Shown here: positions 1 to 10,249 of the stretch, piece by piece
Position numbering within the stretch: position 1 is the first letter of the stretch
How the letters are laid out: each line of letters starts with the position of its first letter
DNA from: Actinomyces johnsonii
Lineage (GTDB): Bacteria > Actinomycetota > Actinomycetes > Actinomycetales > Actinomycetaceae
Assembly (NCBI RefSeq): GCF_006546835.1
Contig: NZ_VICB01000008.1
Coordinates: forward strand, 35,206 to 99,205
Direction: 5' to 3'
Length of the DNA: 64,000 nucleotides
Notes under the pieces: generated by a model
Told to the model about the DNA's origin: nothing
Seen by the model: the letters and a program-made list of their open reading frames with translations, nothing else
The model's database searches: none
Translations under genes and position numbers: made by a program

Positions 1-1165
<1,165 letters not shown>

Positions 1166-1456
1166 GCTGCATTCTCCCTTGGGACGTCTATTGCGAAGAG
1201 CCTCGGTGAGACGAGGCGGGGCCGAATCGGCTAAATCGGCTCAGGTCTCACCGGCTACCTGCCTCCGTACTCTAGTGGACCCGAGTGGACCGCGGTCTTT
1301 CCACCACCGAGATTCTTCCCACCGAGGACACGGGACCACGGGTGACACAGCGGGCACGGGGCCACAGGACATGGGGACTCCTACCCGGCCCACCCCGTTG
1401 TGGACCGCGAGCGCCCGCGGGGGCGGAGCGGACGCATCCGTTCCACAGTGGAGGAC
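1166..1456. other. Divergent intergenic region secA / comF-family gene
   Basis: This 291-bp spacer separates two divergent genes and must hold the secA promoter. A perfect 6-bp-arm hairpin (arms 1200-1205 and 1212-1217, 6-nt loop) would lie in the secA leader about 35 nt before its start. The heptamer ATCGGCT occurs twice, 9 bp apart, near 1225-1240. The string TACTCTA at 1268-1274 can be read as a TANNNT -10 element on both strands. No gene is supported here. Confidence 0.4.
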
Positions 1457-2542
1457 ATGACGCCCAGATTCCATCGCGAGTCCCCTTATTATTCCGCCTG
1501 CCGCCGAGCGCCGCGCGCAAGAGTCTCCGGGACGCTCGCCGAGCTCCTGTTCGGGCTCCGGCAGGGGTTGTCTCTCGGGATACCGGTCTCCTGCGCGGGC
1601 TGCGGACGGTGGGAGACGGCACTGTGCCCCCGGTGTCTGGAGCTGCTCGAAGGCGAGCCCTTCGCCGTGGATCACGCCGACGCCGCAGGCGACCTCGACA
1701 TCCTGGCCCTGGCCGCCTATGCCGGGCCGGTGCGCACCATGGTCCTGGGGTGGAAGAACGGTTCGCGAGAGGACCTCTCCGAGACGATGGCGCGGGCCGG
1801 CCGTCGCCTGGGGAGCCGGTGGGCGCGCACCCACCCGCCGGGTGAGATCTGGCCCGGGACGCCGGGGGACCATCCCGGTGAGGATCCGGCTACCGCCGTC
1901 GTCACAGCCACAAGCATGCCGGCCCTGCTCGTGGTCCCGGCCCCCTCCGGGCCTGCGCGCCGATTGCGCGGCCGTCTGGTGGCGGCGCGCCTGGCCGACG
2001 ACGTCGCCCGGGCGATCGCTGACCAGTGGGCCCACCCGGAATGGGCCGACTCCTCGGTCCGGTCACCGCTCTCTTTGATCTCGGAGCCCATGCCCCCGCA
2101 GAGGGGGCCGTTCGCTCCGCTCGTGCTGAGCACGGATCTGCTGCGTCGTCGGGGCGGCGGGGCGCATCAGGCCGGGCGCTCCTCGCGTCAGCGGCGGGGT
2201 AATCGCTCCGTCGTCCCGCGTCTGCTAACTCCAGTGACCGGCCTGCCGATAGTGCTGGTCGACGACGTCGTCACCACAGGGGCCACCCTGGGTGCCTGCG
2301 CCCGAGCGATCGAGGAGGCCGGCGGCCAGGTGCTGGGAGCCCTGGCGATGGCCGCCGCTCCACCTCCCGCGCACAGGTATCTCACGGTTCCAGCCGGGAC
2401 CGCGGCCAGAGGCGCCGCCGCGGCCTCTACTCGGATCCCGGGGTCCGGGAAGGATCGCAACGATCGTTCCGGCGCGGGTTTGTCCGCCTGCGGCGATCAG
2501 GAGGCGCCAACGGGTGACGACGCGCTCGAAAAGGAGGCGTGA
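1457..2542 (+). CDS. ComF-family phosphoribosyltransferase-like protein
   Basis: This is a 361-residue protein of the ComF/GntX family, cytosolic proteins tied to DNA uptake in naturally competent bacteria and of unclear role in actinobacteria. Near the N-terminus are two CxxC pairs (C46, C49, C57, C60) forming a probable zinc knuckle. Around residues 266-275 is the phosphoribosyltransferase signature VLVDDVVTTG. The protein is longer than typical ComF (about 230 aa), mainly through low-complexity, charge-rich inserts at about residues 130-160 and 215-250 and a 50-residue tail. The ATG at 1457 follows GGAGG closely; an in-frame GTG at 1400 is the alternative start. hpf follows on the same strand after 214 nt, so the two may share transcription. 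Confidence 0.8.
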   Translation: MTPRFHRESPYYSACRRAPRARVSGTLAELLFGLRQGLSLGIPVSCAGCGRWETALCPRCLELLEGEPFAVDHADAAGDLDILALAAYAGPVRTMVLGWKNGSREDLSETMARAGRRLGSRWARTHPPGEIWPGTPGDHPGEDPATAVVTATSMPALLVVPAPSGPARRLRGRLVAARLADDVARAIADQWAHPEWADSSVRSPLSLISEPMPPQRGPFAPLVLSTDLLRRRGGGAHQAGRSSRQRRGNRSVVPRLLTPVTGLPIVLVDDVVTTGATLGACARAIEEAGGQVLGALAMAAAPPPAHRYLTVPAGTAARGAAAASTRIPGSGKDRNDRSGAGLSACGDQEAPTGDDALEKEA

Positions 2543-2677
2543 ACAGCCCCATATGGTGTACCTTGTGTGGCACAACCCACAGGCGATTCCCGACGTCGAC
2601 AAGGACAGTCCGCCGGGCCCCGCCTCGGTGCCTGAGGGCCCTCACGAGGTGACAGGAGGTGATGACACCAATCCCCA

Positions 2678-2700
2678 ACCCGCCGTGAGGAGTGGCGGGT
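2678..2700 (+). promoter_or_regulatory. Hairpin in the hpf leader
   Basis: Two 7-bp arms (ACCCGCC at 2678-2684 and GGCGGGT at 2694-2700) with a 9-nt loop lie 57 nt before the hpf start codon. There is no T-run, so it is more likely a leader structure than a terminator. A TATGGT -10-like element lies at 2552-2557, upstream of it. The role is inferred. Confidence 0.3.
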
Positions 2701-2756
2701 ACTTGTCGCACACGGTCCGCCAGGACCGGCCCACGAGCCCAGAAAGAGGTTCCACC

Positions 2757-3404
2757 ATGGATATCACCGTCGTCGGTCGTAACGCCGAGATCAGCTCTCG
2801 TCTGCGCGACTACGTCGAGGACAAGGCCGTCAAGGTAGAGCAGTTCGACCCCCGGGTCCAGCGAGTCGAGGTGGAGGTCACCCACGAGCGCAACCCACGT
2901 CAGGCCGACACCGCCGAGAGAGTGGAGATCACCGTCGTCTCCAAGGGCCCGATCATTCGGGCAGAGGCGTCCTCCTCGGATCGCTTCGCCGCTTTTGATA
3001 TCGCCATGGGGAAGCTGACCGAGCGCCTTCGCCGGGCCCGGGACCGCAAGAAAGACCACCGCCGCTACACAGTGGCCACCCCGAACGAGGAGTCCCAGGC
3101 GGCACCGGCTCCGGAAGAGCCCCAGGTCCCCGAGACCGGTGACGCGCCGATCGAGGACTCCCCTTCCGCCCCCACCGAGCCCGGCGTCGCGGTCGAGGCC
3201 CAGCTCGGGGACTCCCCGGTGATCGTGCGCCAGAAGCTGCACGAGGCCAAACCGATGACCGTCGACGAGGCCCTCTACCAGATGGAGCTCGTGGGGCACC
3301 CCTTCTACCTGTTCATCGAGAAGTCCTCCAAGCAGCCCTGCGCCGTCTACCACCGCCACGGGTGGACCTACGGCGTCATCCGCCTAGACGCGCAGGTGCT
3401 CTAG
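2757..3404 (+). CDS. hpf: Ribosome hibernation promoting factor, long form
   Basis: This 215-residue long-form HPF (S30AE family) dimerises 70S ribosomes into inactive 100S particles in stationary phase or stress. Residues 1-105 form the ribosome-binding S30AE domain, beginning MDITVVGRNAEISSRLRDYV. An acidic, proline-rich linker follows at about 110-145. The C-terminal dimerisation domain is at about 150-215 (PVIVRQKLHEAKPMTVDEAL ... GHPFYLFI). The ATG at 2757 is preceded by AGAAAGAGG; the frame is open further upstream to 2292, but that part does not match the family. The gene converges on lpqB, with a strong hairpin between them. Confidence 0.95.
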   Translation: MDITVVGRNAEISSRLRDYVEDKAVKVEQFDPRVQRVEVEVTHERNPRQADTAERVEITVVSKGPIIRAEASSSDRFAAFDIAMGKLTERLRRARDRKKDHRRYTVATPNEESQAAPAPEEPQVPETGDAPIEDSPSAPTEPGVAVEAQLGDSPVIVRQKLHEAKPMTVDEALYQMELVGHPFYLFIEKSSKQPCAVYHRHGWTYGVIRLDAQVL

Positions 3405-3422
3405 CCCCGACCCTCATCTGAT

Positions 3423-3463
3423 TCCGGGCGCTCCACGGTCTGGTTGGACCGGGGGCGCCCGGA
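3423..3463. terminator. Bidirectional terminator between hpf and lpqB
   Basis: Nested inverted repeat: outer 9-bp arms TCCGGGCGC (3423-3431) and GCGCCCGGA (3455-3463), inner 5-bp arms CGGTC (3436-3440) and GACCG (3447-3451). It sits 18 nt after the hpf stop and 47 nt after the lpqB stop, between convergent genes. There is no U-tract on either side. Confidence 0.65.
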
Positions 3464-3510
3464 GCTGCACGATCGGGACGTCGCAAGGCCGCCGAGTGCA
3501 GAGGGCCGGT

Positions 3511-5253
3511 TCAGGGCAGCGGGAAGGAGGGGTCAGTGACCTCCGAGGTGAGCACCCGCCACATCGCCCCGCGGCGCTGCCAGGTCTTTCCCCCCTCACC
3601 GATGAGGATGAGGGACTCCTCGGAACGGTCGGAGACGACGGACCGGGCCTCGCGCACACCCACGAGCGTGTTGACCGCACCGCCGATCTGGATGAGGCGC
3701 ACCTCGGGCACACCACCCCCCTCGCCGCTGACGCCGGCCAGGACGCACACGGCGTTGGGGGCGCACCAGGAGATGCCGCTCGTGCCCGCTCCACTGGCGC
3801 GAGGCATCTCCACGGCCGGCCCCAGTCCTGTGGGACGGCCGTCCTGGTCCCGGACGATGACGGCGACGGCGACGCGGCCGTCGGATCGCCGCACAGCGAT
3901 CCGCTCGGACTCCACGGACAGATCGAAGGCGGTAATGGTGGTTTCCGGCAGCCAGGACGACGCCAGGGCGGCGCGCTGACCAGAGCCGTTGACGACGGTG
4001 AGCTGCCCCTCGGCCAGCAGCCAGACCCATCCGTGCCGGTCGCCCAACGGTGCGCCCAGTCCCCCGGCACCCGCGGTGGGGTCCCCCACGGAGAGGATGA
4101 CGCTGGCGGAGTCCTGTCCCTGAGGCAGACGCAGCAGGCTGGAGGCCGACAGCGCGTAGACGGTCCCATCCGCCCCGAGGCTCGGGCTACGGGCTTCGCC
4201 GGTCCCCAGGACCCGGTCGGTCGCCAGAGTGACGCGACTCGAGCCCGTGCCCCGCACGACGGCGCCCTCAGACATCCCCACGATGCCGCCGACCTCCGGA
4301 GCCATCGGGGTCAGCCGGGCGGGCGCGCCGAGGTCGACGGTGCCCGCGAGCACCCGGACCCGGTCGATACCGCTGATCTGGAGAAGGCTCTGCTCGATCT
4401 GGGCCACCATGAGCCGGCGAGCATCCTCCGAAGCGGGGTCGGAGTCCGCGCTCAGGTGGACGGTGGCGGTCCCGGCCTCGACGACAACGCCCCTGCTCGC
4501 GCGCTCGGCGTTGCGCGGGATGAGGCTGATGGCCCCATCGTGCAGCCATGCGGAGGGCCCTCCGAGCAGCCCGGAGAGGAGGGAGTCGGCCTGCGAGCTG
4601 CGCGGGTACCACCTCAGCTCGGAGACGAATCTGGCCCGGTCCCACGACAGGAAGGCCAGGGCACTGACCGCGAAGTTCTGCATGAGCCGGGAGAAGGGCA
4701 GCAGGATCCCGTGGGGCAGACCGACGATGCGCCACTGGCCGGTGGAGTTGGTGGCCAGGGAGAACTCGCCGACATAGGTGGCCCCCTCCTCGGCAGGGGT
4801 GAAGACGCCCAGGGAGTCCAGGACCCCCACCTGCCCGGAGGTTACCGTGAAGGCGCCATCGGCCGCCACCGAGACCTGCGGCTCGGTCGAGCCGCTGTAG
4901 GCGCTCACCGTCTCCAGCGGCTTCCACTGGGCGGCGGTGCGCTCGGTGAGGAACTGCTTGGCGGTGGCGAAGTCGTCGGAGAACCCGGCGATGGCGGCGC
5001 GCAGGAAGCCATTGACGACGTCCTCGGCGGAGTCGCCCTCGCCCGGCCCGGGGGCGGTTTCGATGAGCGCGTCGGTGTCGGAGGCGGCTACTCCGGAGCG
5101 AGTGACTCCACTGGAGTTCGGCAGCGCCGTGCACCCGCCCAGGAGACCGGCGGCGGCAGCCGACAGCAGTCCCAGCGCACCGCGGCGGGTCAGCCGGCGC
5201 CCGGCGCGCAGCGGGCGTCCTTGCCGGTTCACGCGGTTCAAGGGACGGTTCAT
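3511..5253 (-). CDS. lpqB: Lipoprotein LpqB, partner of the MtrAB two-component system
   Basis: LpqB is an extracytoplasmic lipoprotein that in mycobacteria and other actinobacteria modulates the sensor kinase MtrB. The 580-residue protein has a twin-Arg-containing N-terminus and a lipobox LLGG-C with the acylated cysteine at residue 41. A GerMN-like region sits in the middle and a beta-propeller-like C-terminal half follows. Its ATG at 5253 overlaps the mtrB stop by 4 nt (ATGA), indicating translational coupling. Length and order (mtrA-mtrB-lpqB) match the family. Downstream in most actinobacteria come comF and hpf on the same strand; here those two genes face it. Confidence 0.95.
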   Translation of the reverse strand: MNRPLNRVNRQGRPLRAGRRLTRRGALGLLSAAAAGLLGGCTALPNSSGVTRSGVAASDTDALIETAPGPGEGDSAEDVVNGFLRAAIAGFSDDFATAKQFLTERTAAQWKPLETVSAYSGSTEPQVSVAADGAFTVTSGQVGVLDSLGVFTPAEEGATYVGEFSLATNSTGQWRIVGLPHGILLPFSRLMQNFAVSALAFLSWDRARFVSELRWYPRSSQADSLLSGLLGGPSAWLHDGAISLIPRNAERASRGVVVEAGTATVHLSADSDPASEDARRLMVAQIEQSLLQISGIDRVRVLAGTVDLGAPARLTPMAPEVGGIVGMSEGAVVRGTGSSRVTLATDRVLGTGEARSPSLGADGTVYALSASSLLRLPQGQDSASVILSVGDPTAGAGGLGAPLGDRHGWVWLLAEGQLTVVNGSGQRAALASSWLPETTITAFDLSVESERIAVRRSDGRVAVAVIVRDQDGRPTGLGPAVEMPRASGAGTSGISWCAPNAVCVLAGVSGEGGGVPEVRLIQIGGAVNTLVGVREARSVVSDRSEESLILIGEGGKTWQRRGAMWRVLTSEVTDPSFPLP

Positions 5254-7142
5254 CGGCGCCTGCCCTCCTCATCGGCCTCTTCGGGGGTGCGGGTGACCGG
5301 CTCCTGTCCCGGCAAGACGACGACGACGCGCCCGACGTCCTCGGTGACAGCGTCGTGGCTCTCCCCGGCCAGGGGGATGTCGCCCAGAACGACGCTCTGG
5401 CGCGCCCGGCGTGTGGCCGGTGCGGGCCCCAACGGACCGACCGGGGAGAAGGACGACTCCTCGTCGGCCGGTATCCCGGCGCGGGCCACCGCCGGCGCGT
5501 CCTGGGGAACGAGCTCGAGAGGGCCGGGACCGGCCAACCTGCCCGGGCCGCCGTCGGCCCCCTGGGTGCGGGGCAGGACCAGGAGGAAGGAGGCGCCATC
5601 GGCCGGCCACCCCCAGGCCGACAGGCGTCCACCGTGCAGGCGGGCGTCCTCCATGGCGATGGACAGCCCCAGGCCGGTGCCTCCCAGGCTGCGCTTGCGC
5701 GAAGGGTCGGCGCGGTAGAAGCGGTCGAAGACCTTGGCGACGACGTCAGGGCTCATCCCGATTCCGTGGTCGCGCACGCGCACCGCCACCGCGTCGTCGT
5801 CCACGGCGACGGCGACGTCCAGCGGTTTGCCCTCGCCGTGCTCGAGCGCGTTGACCACGAGGTTGCGGATGATGCGCTCGACCCTGGTGACATCGACCTC
5901 GGCGGTGGCCGGCTCCTCGGGCAGGTGGAGGCGCAGCTCGGTCCCGGTGGCGTCGAAGTGGAACTGGGTGGTCTCGACGACGGTGTCGACCACCTGGGCG
6001 AGGTCGACCTCCTCCAGACGGAGCTTGACGTTACCGGAGTCGATGCGGGAGATATCCAGCAGGTCGGTGAGCATGGTCTCGAAGCGGTCCACCGAGCTGG
6101 ACAGCACCTGGATGCTGCGCAGGGCGAAGGGATCGGAGATCTCCTCGCGCGCGTCCTGGATCTGCTCGGTGGCCAGGCGGATGGAGGCCAACGGGGTGCG
6201 CAGCTCGTGGGAGACGTCGGAGACGAAGAGGCGCTGCACCTTGGACAGCGACTCCAGGCGTTCGATCTGGTCCTCCAGCGAGGTCGCCATATGGTTGAAG
6301 GATCTGGCCAGGGTGGAGATCTCGTCCTCGCCCTCGATGCTCAGGCGCTCGGCCAGCAGCCCCGAGGCCAGGCGCTCGGCCGCCCGAGCGGTGTGCCGCA
6401 CGGGGCTGAGCACCCACCGGGTGAAGGCCCACACCACCACGATGAGGATCGCCAGGAAGCCCAGTCCCCCGATGGTGATGTTGCGCGAGGCCAGGGAGAC
6501 GATGCGCTGCTCGCTAGCCAGGCTGTAGACGAGGAAGAGGTCGTATTCCCCGGCCAGAGGCAGACTCACCCGGGTACCGACGATGAGACCCGGGTCCGTG
6601 CCGCCCTCGTCATTGGGGACGGCCACCGACTGCCAGTACTGCGAGCGGGCCCCGCCCTCGTCGAGGGCCTTGGTCATCTCGTCAGTGATGAGGGAGCGCA
6701 GGCGGGTGTCCGTCTCCAGATCGTTGACCACCGTCGTGGAGGTCTCCTCCTGGTTGCGCAGCATGAGGACCCCCACGCCGCCGGAGGAGGAGATCGAGTC
6801 CTTGGCGCCGTTGACCTGCTGCTCCGCGGTGGCGGAGACCTCGTCGACGGTCACGGCGGTGGTCGAGTCGAACTCGGACTGGGCGACGCTGGCGCGCAGC
6901 GCGGCGTCGGCGAGGATGACGTCTCGCCGGTCGGCGAACACCTCCGATCGGATCCGGTCGGTGACGAATGTCAGCAGCAGGACGATGAGGAGCAGGCCGA
7001 TGACGGTGGCGGTACACACCATGCGTACCTCGAGGCTGCGGCGCAGCAGCCCTGGCAGGGGCAGTCGCCGAACGACCCGGTCCTCCGCAGTGCCCACCGA
7101 TGATCCCATCGACGTGCCCACTGAATTACGCATCGGGTTCAT
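5250..7142 (-). CDS. mtrB: Sensor histidine kinase MtrB
   Basis: Membrane histidine kinase that phosphorylates MtrA in control of cell wall metabolism, division and osmotic response. Two membrane segments (about residues 42-61 and 224-244) flank an extracytoplasmic sensor domain. A HAMP domain follows (about 245-298), then a HisKA domain with HELRTP (phospho-acceptor H312). The HATPase_c domain ends with the GTGLGLSIA box. The start is set at ATG 7142, 25 nt after the mtrA stop; an in-frame GTG at 7199 would overlap mtrA and adds 19 arginine-rich residues. The 3' end overlaps lpqB by 4 nt. The tail after the kinase core is about 85 residues of low complexity. Confidence 0.95.
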   Translation of the reverse strand: MNPMRNSVGTSMGSSVGTAEDRVVRRLPLPGLLRRSLEVRMVCTATVIGLLLIVLLLTFVTDRIRSEVFADRRDVILADAALRASVAQSEFDSTTAVTVDEVSATAEQQVNGAKDSISSSGGVGVLMLRNQEETSTTVVNDLETDTRLRSLITDEMTKALDEGGARSQYWQSVAVPNDEGGTDPGLIVGTRVSLPLAGEYDLFLVYSLASEQRIVSLASRNITIGGLGFLAILIVVVWAFTRWVLSPVRHTARAAERLASGLLAERLSIEGEDEISTLARSFNHMATSLEDQIERLESLSKVQRLFVSDVSHELRTPLASIRLATEQIQDAREEISDPFALRSIQVLSSSVDRFETMLTDLLDISRIDSGNVKLRLEEVDLAQVVDTVVETTQFHFDATGTELRLHLPEEPATAEVDVTRVERIIRNLVVNALEHGEGKPLDVAVAVDDDAVAVRVRDHGIGMSPDVVAKVFDRFYRADPSRKRSLGGTGLGLSIAMEDARLHGGRLSAWGWPADGASFLLVLPRTQGADGGPGRLAGPGPLELVPQDAPAVARAGIPADEESSFSPVGPLGPAPATRRARQSVVLGDIPLAGESHDAVTEDVGRVVVVLPGQEPVTRTPEEADEEGRRR

Positions 7143-7167
7143 TGTAGGGCGCCCGATGCGCCGTCGC

Positions 7168-7848
7168 TCACGAGGATTCGCCGACCCTGTAGCCGACACC
7201 GCGCACCGTCACCACGATCGAGGGGCGCTCGGGGTCCTTCTCGATCTTGGCCCGCAGGCGCTGGACGTGGACATTGACCAGACGGGTGTCGGCCGGGTGC
7301 TGATAGCCCCATACCTGGCTGAGCAGCTCCTCACGGGTGAAGACCTTCCAAGGCGAGCGGGCCAGGGTCACCAGCAGCTCGAACTCCAGAGGAGTCAGGG
7401 CGATGACCGATTCACCGCGCTTGACCTGGTGACCGGCGACGTCGATGTCGAGATCCCCGGCGCGCACGTGCTCGGCCGCGCCCGGGTTGGTGCGGCGCAG
7501 ACGGGTGGAGACGCGGGCCAGCAGCTCCTTGGACTTGAAGGGCTTGGTGACGTAATCGTCCGCCCCGGCCTCGAGGCCGGCGACGACATCCTGGGTATCG
7601 GTCCGTGCGGTCAGCATGATGATCGGCACGTCGGACTCGGAGCGGATGAGCCGGCAGATCTCGACGCCGTCGAGCCCCGGGAGCATGAGGTCGAGGAGGA
7701 CGAGATCGGGGGTCACCTCGTGGAAGGCGTCCAGGGCTTTAGCCCCGTCATGACAAAGGGTGGGCGTGTAGCTCTCCGACTCCAACATGATGCCGATCAT
7801 CTCGGCCAGGGATGCATCGTCGTCGACGACCAGAATGCGCGTGCTCAT
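7168..7848 (-). CDS. mtrA: Response regulator MtrA
   Basis: OmpR/PhoB-type response regulator of 226 residues, essential or central in many actinobacteria for division and envelope genes. The receiver domain has the acidic pocket D9-D10 and the phospho-acceptor D53 (LLDLMLPG), with K102-region TKPF. The winged-helix DNA-binding domain fills the C-terminal half and ends VVTVRGVGYRVG. The ATG at 7848 starts MSTRILVVDDD; an upstream in-frame start adds 20 residues that do not match the family. It is the first gene of the mtrA-mtrB-lpqB operon; its promoter must lie in 7849-8115, which holds an AT-rich stretch at about 7925-7955. Confidence 0.96.
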   Translation of the reverse strand: MSTRILVVDDDASLAEMIGIMLESESYTPTLCHDGAKALDAFHEVTPDLVLLDLMLPGLDGVEICRLIRSESDVPIIMLTARTDTQDVVAGLEAGADDYVTKPFKSKELLARVSTRLRRTNPGAAEHVRAGDLDIDVAGHQVKRGESVIALTPLEFELLVTLARSPWKVFTREELLSQVWGYQHPADTRLVNVHVQRLRAKIEKDPERPSIVVTVRGVGYRVGESS

Positions 7849-8115
7849 AGCCCGTATCTTGGCATGCGCCCCGGGAGCCAAGGGACATCTAGGACATCGA
7901 GACGACATTCACACTTCCCTCAGGTTTTTAAGAGAATCCCTTCAGTTACGGGAAAAAGCGGCATCACCGCACACAGGAGCCGGAATTATTGCGGCCAAAC
8001 CGTAATCTTCGATGGCCGCCTGCGAGCCCGTTTCCGAGGGTCCGCTCGGCTCTCTCCACGATTTCCTCCTCCAGGGGGAGGGCGCTCAGAGGGGTGGGCA
8101 TGACAGCATGGACTT

Positions 8116-9483
8116 ATGAGCACTGACTCCCATCCCGACGACCTCAACCCGAGCGGCGAGCCGAACCGCGGGGGTGCCGCCGCCTCCGGCGGCGGCTTCG
8201 TCGGAGGCGACCAGGACGGGTGGCAGGCCCCCGACTCCGGAGCGTCCGCAGGCACCTCGCCCTATCCATCGCAGGGATATTCCGGCTACGGCGATTACCA
8301 GACGCCGCCCGTGGGTCAGCCCGGTTCTGCCCCCGGCTATCCGCCCAACGCCCCCGGAGGTCCTCCCGGAGGCGGTGCCGGATACGGCCCCTACCCCGGC
8401 GCACCTGGGGGTCCCGGAGGCCCTGGGGGTCCCGGCGCTCCCGGGAATCCCGGCGCCGCCGGGTATCCGGGTTACGGCGGCTACGCGTCGGTTCTGGCCC
8501 CCAAGCCGTCAATCATTCCGCTGCGGCCGCTGTCCATCGGGGAGATCCTCGGTGGCGCCTTCGAGTCGCTGCGTGCCAACCCCAAGGCGATGTTCGTCCC
8601 CTCTCTGGTGGTGATGAGCATCGTGGGGCTCCTCTCCGCAGCCGGTTTCGCCTTCTTCCTCTCCCGGCTCAACCTGCCGGGCCTGACCACGTCCCCCGAC
8701 CAGTTCAGTGAGGACGATCTGGATCTGGACAAGCTCTGGTCATCGTTGGTGGGCCTGTTCGTTCAGGCCGGCCTGACCAGCGTGCTGACCGTGTTCGCCA
8801 CCTCGATCCTCACCGGTCTGCTCATCGTCACCGTCTCGCGCACCATCCTGGGTCGCAAGGCCTCCTTGAGCGACGTGTGGCAGCGCACCAAGCCGCGTGT
8901 GGGCGCTCTCATCGGTCAGACGATCATGATCCAGATCATCGTCAGCGTCGTCACGTTGGCCTTCCTTGCAATCGCAGCCGTCATCATCTGGGGGATCCTG
9001 GGTGGTTTCATCGCCAACGGCGTCGATGAGGATTCTGTCGGAACGGTTCTCCTCACCATCCTGCTCATCCTGGTACTGGCCCTCGTGCTGGGGCTGGCGG
9101 TCTTCGCCCTGACGTGCAAGCTGAGCCTGGCACCGGCGGCGCTGATCCTGGAGAACATCGGCGTCTTCGAGGGGATCTCCCGCTCCTGGGCACTGACGCG
9201 AGGATATTTCTGGCGAGTCGTCGGCATCCGGCTGCTCTCAATAATCATCATCGGTGTCGCCAGCCAGGCCGCCTCCTTCGCGCTGAGCTCCATCACCAAC
9301 GGGATCATGCTCGCGGCACCGAACACGATGATCGCGATCATGACGATATCGATTCTGGTGAACAGCCTCATCCAGGCCGCGATTATGCCCTTCGACGCCT
9401 CCGTGGTCGCTCTGATGTACACCGACTTGCGGATGCGCTCAGAGGGTCTGGACGTTGAGCTCCGGCGCGCCGCCGGAGTGTGA
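8116..9483 (+). CDS. Proline/glycine-rich multi-pass membrane protein
   Basis: This 455-residue protein has a disordered N-terminal 125 residues dominated by Gly, Pro and Tyr (PGGPGGPG and YSGYGDYQ type runs). A membrane core follows with about six hydrophobic helices, starting SIGEILGGAFESLRANPKAM at about residue 137. This layout matches the actinobacterial family often annotated as glycerophosphoryl diester phosphodiesterase membrane domain or DUF7544-like proteins; no enzymatic residues are evident. It heads a plus-strand cluster with DUF4129, DUF4350, MoxR and DUF58 proteins, and its stop lies just 7 nt before the DUF4129 start. Function unknown; a membrane-organising role is only inference. 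Confidence 0.75.
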   Translation: MSTDSHPDDLNPSGEPNRGGAAASGGGFVGGDQDGWQAPDSGASAGTSPYPSQGYSGYGDYQTPPVGQPGSAPGYPPNAPGGPPGGGAGYGPYPGAPGGPGGPGGPGAPGNPGAAGYPGYGGYASVLAPKPSIIPLRPLSIGEILGGAFESLRANPKAMFVPSLVVMSIVGLLSAAGFAFFLSRLNLPGLTTSPDQFSEDDLDLDKLWSSLVGLFVQAGLTSVLTVFATSILTGLLIVTVSRTILGRKASLSDVWQRTKPRVGALIGQTIMIQIIVSVVTLAFLAIAAVIIWGILGGFIANGVDEDSVGTVLLTILLILVLALVLGLAVFALTCKLSLAPAALILENIGVFEGISRSWALTRGYFWRVVGIRLLSIIIIGVASQAASFALSSITNGIMLAAPNTMIAIMTISILVNSLIQAAIMPFDASVVALMYTDLRMRSEGLDVELRRAAGV

Positions 9484-9490
9484 CCCGCCC

Positions 9491-10249
9491 GTGATACGCG
9501 CCATTCCCTCCGTAAGCCCCGCCGGCTCCTCCGGCTTCCTCAGTCACGCCGCCGGGGTGGCCTGCGCCGCCGGCGCACTCGCCGCCAAGGCCCCTGCAAC
9601 TCCCGACGCCGATGAGGCCCGGCAGGCCGCGAACAAGGAGCTCTCCCGCCCGATCTACCGCGACAGCCCCGACCTGTGGGATCGGTTCTGGGAGTGGATC
9701 AAGGAGCATTTCAACACCGGCAGCATGGTCCCCGGGGTTCCTTCCTGGGTCTCGACGGCGATCGTGATCGTCGTCGGCGCCGTCGTCATCGCGCTGCTGA
9801 TCCTCCTGCTCACCAGGATCTCCTCGGAGCGCCGGGTGACGACGCCGTCGCTGTCAGTGCTCATTGACGACCGCGACGCCGACGCCCTGACCCGGGCAGC
9901 GGACGAGGCCGCCGAGCGGGCCGATTTCGCCACCGCCGTCGTCGAGCGTTTCCGGGCCATCATCCGCTCCCTCGACGAACGCGGGATCATCGACGAGTAC
10001 CCCGGGATGACGGCGATAGAGGCGGCCGCACTCACCAACCAGGCCCTTGGCGAGCACCGGGTCGTGGCTCCTCTGTACGAGGCGGCGCACCTGTTCGACG
10101 CCGTTCTCTACGGCCGGGTGGTCTCCACCCCAGCCCAGGACCAGCAGATGCGCGTGCTGGCCGCCCAGGTGGCCGAGGTGACGCCGCCCGCTCACCATGA
10201 GAGGACCGCCATCGAACCCTTCTCAGCGCTCCCAGGGGCACCCGCATGA
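9491..10249 (+). CDS. DUF4129 domain membrane protein
   Basis: The product has 252 residues. An N-terminal hydrophobic stretch may be a signal or anchor, and a second clear membrane helix lies at about residues 85-107 (AIVIVVGAVVIALLILLLT). The C-terminal cytosolic DUF4129 domain carries the typical FRAIIRSLDERGIIDEYPGM region (about 165-184). DUF4129 proteins accompany MoxR/DUF58 operons. The GTG at 9491 is preferred because it follows GGAG and avoids overlap; a TTG at 9455 is possible. The stop overlaps the next start by 4 nt. Confidence 0.82.
   Translation: MIRAIPSVSPAGSSGFLSHAAGVACAAGALAAKAPATPDADEARQAANKELSRPIYRDSPDLWDRFWEWIKEHFNTGSMVPGVPSWVSTAIVIVVGAVVIALLILLLTRISSERRVTTPSLSVLIDDRDADALTRAADEAAERADFATAVVERFRAIIRSLDERGIIDEYPGMTAIEAAALTNQALGEHRVVAPLYEAAHLFDAVLYGRVVSTPAQDQQMRVLAAQVAEVTPPAHHERTAIEPFSALPGAPA

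Noticed and set aside
2553..2756. In-frame upstream extension of hpf from an ATG at 2553
   Set aside because: The extension does not match the HPF family and its ribosome site spacing is poor; the ATG at 2757 starts the conserved domain with a good site.
3496..5718. 740-codon plus-strand frame antisense to lpqB and the mtrB end
   Set aside because: Composition and lack of motifs mark it as a shadow; lpqB and mtrB are clearly the real genes.
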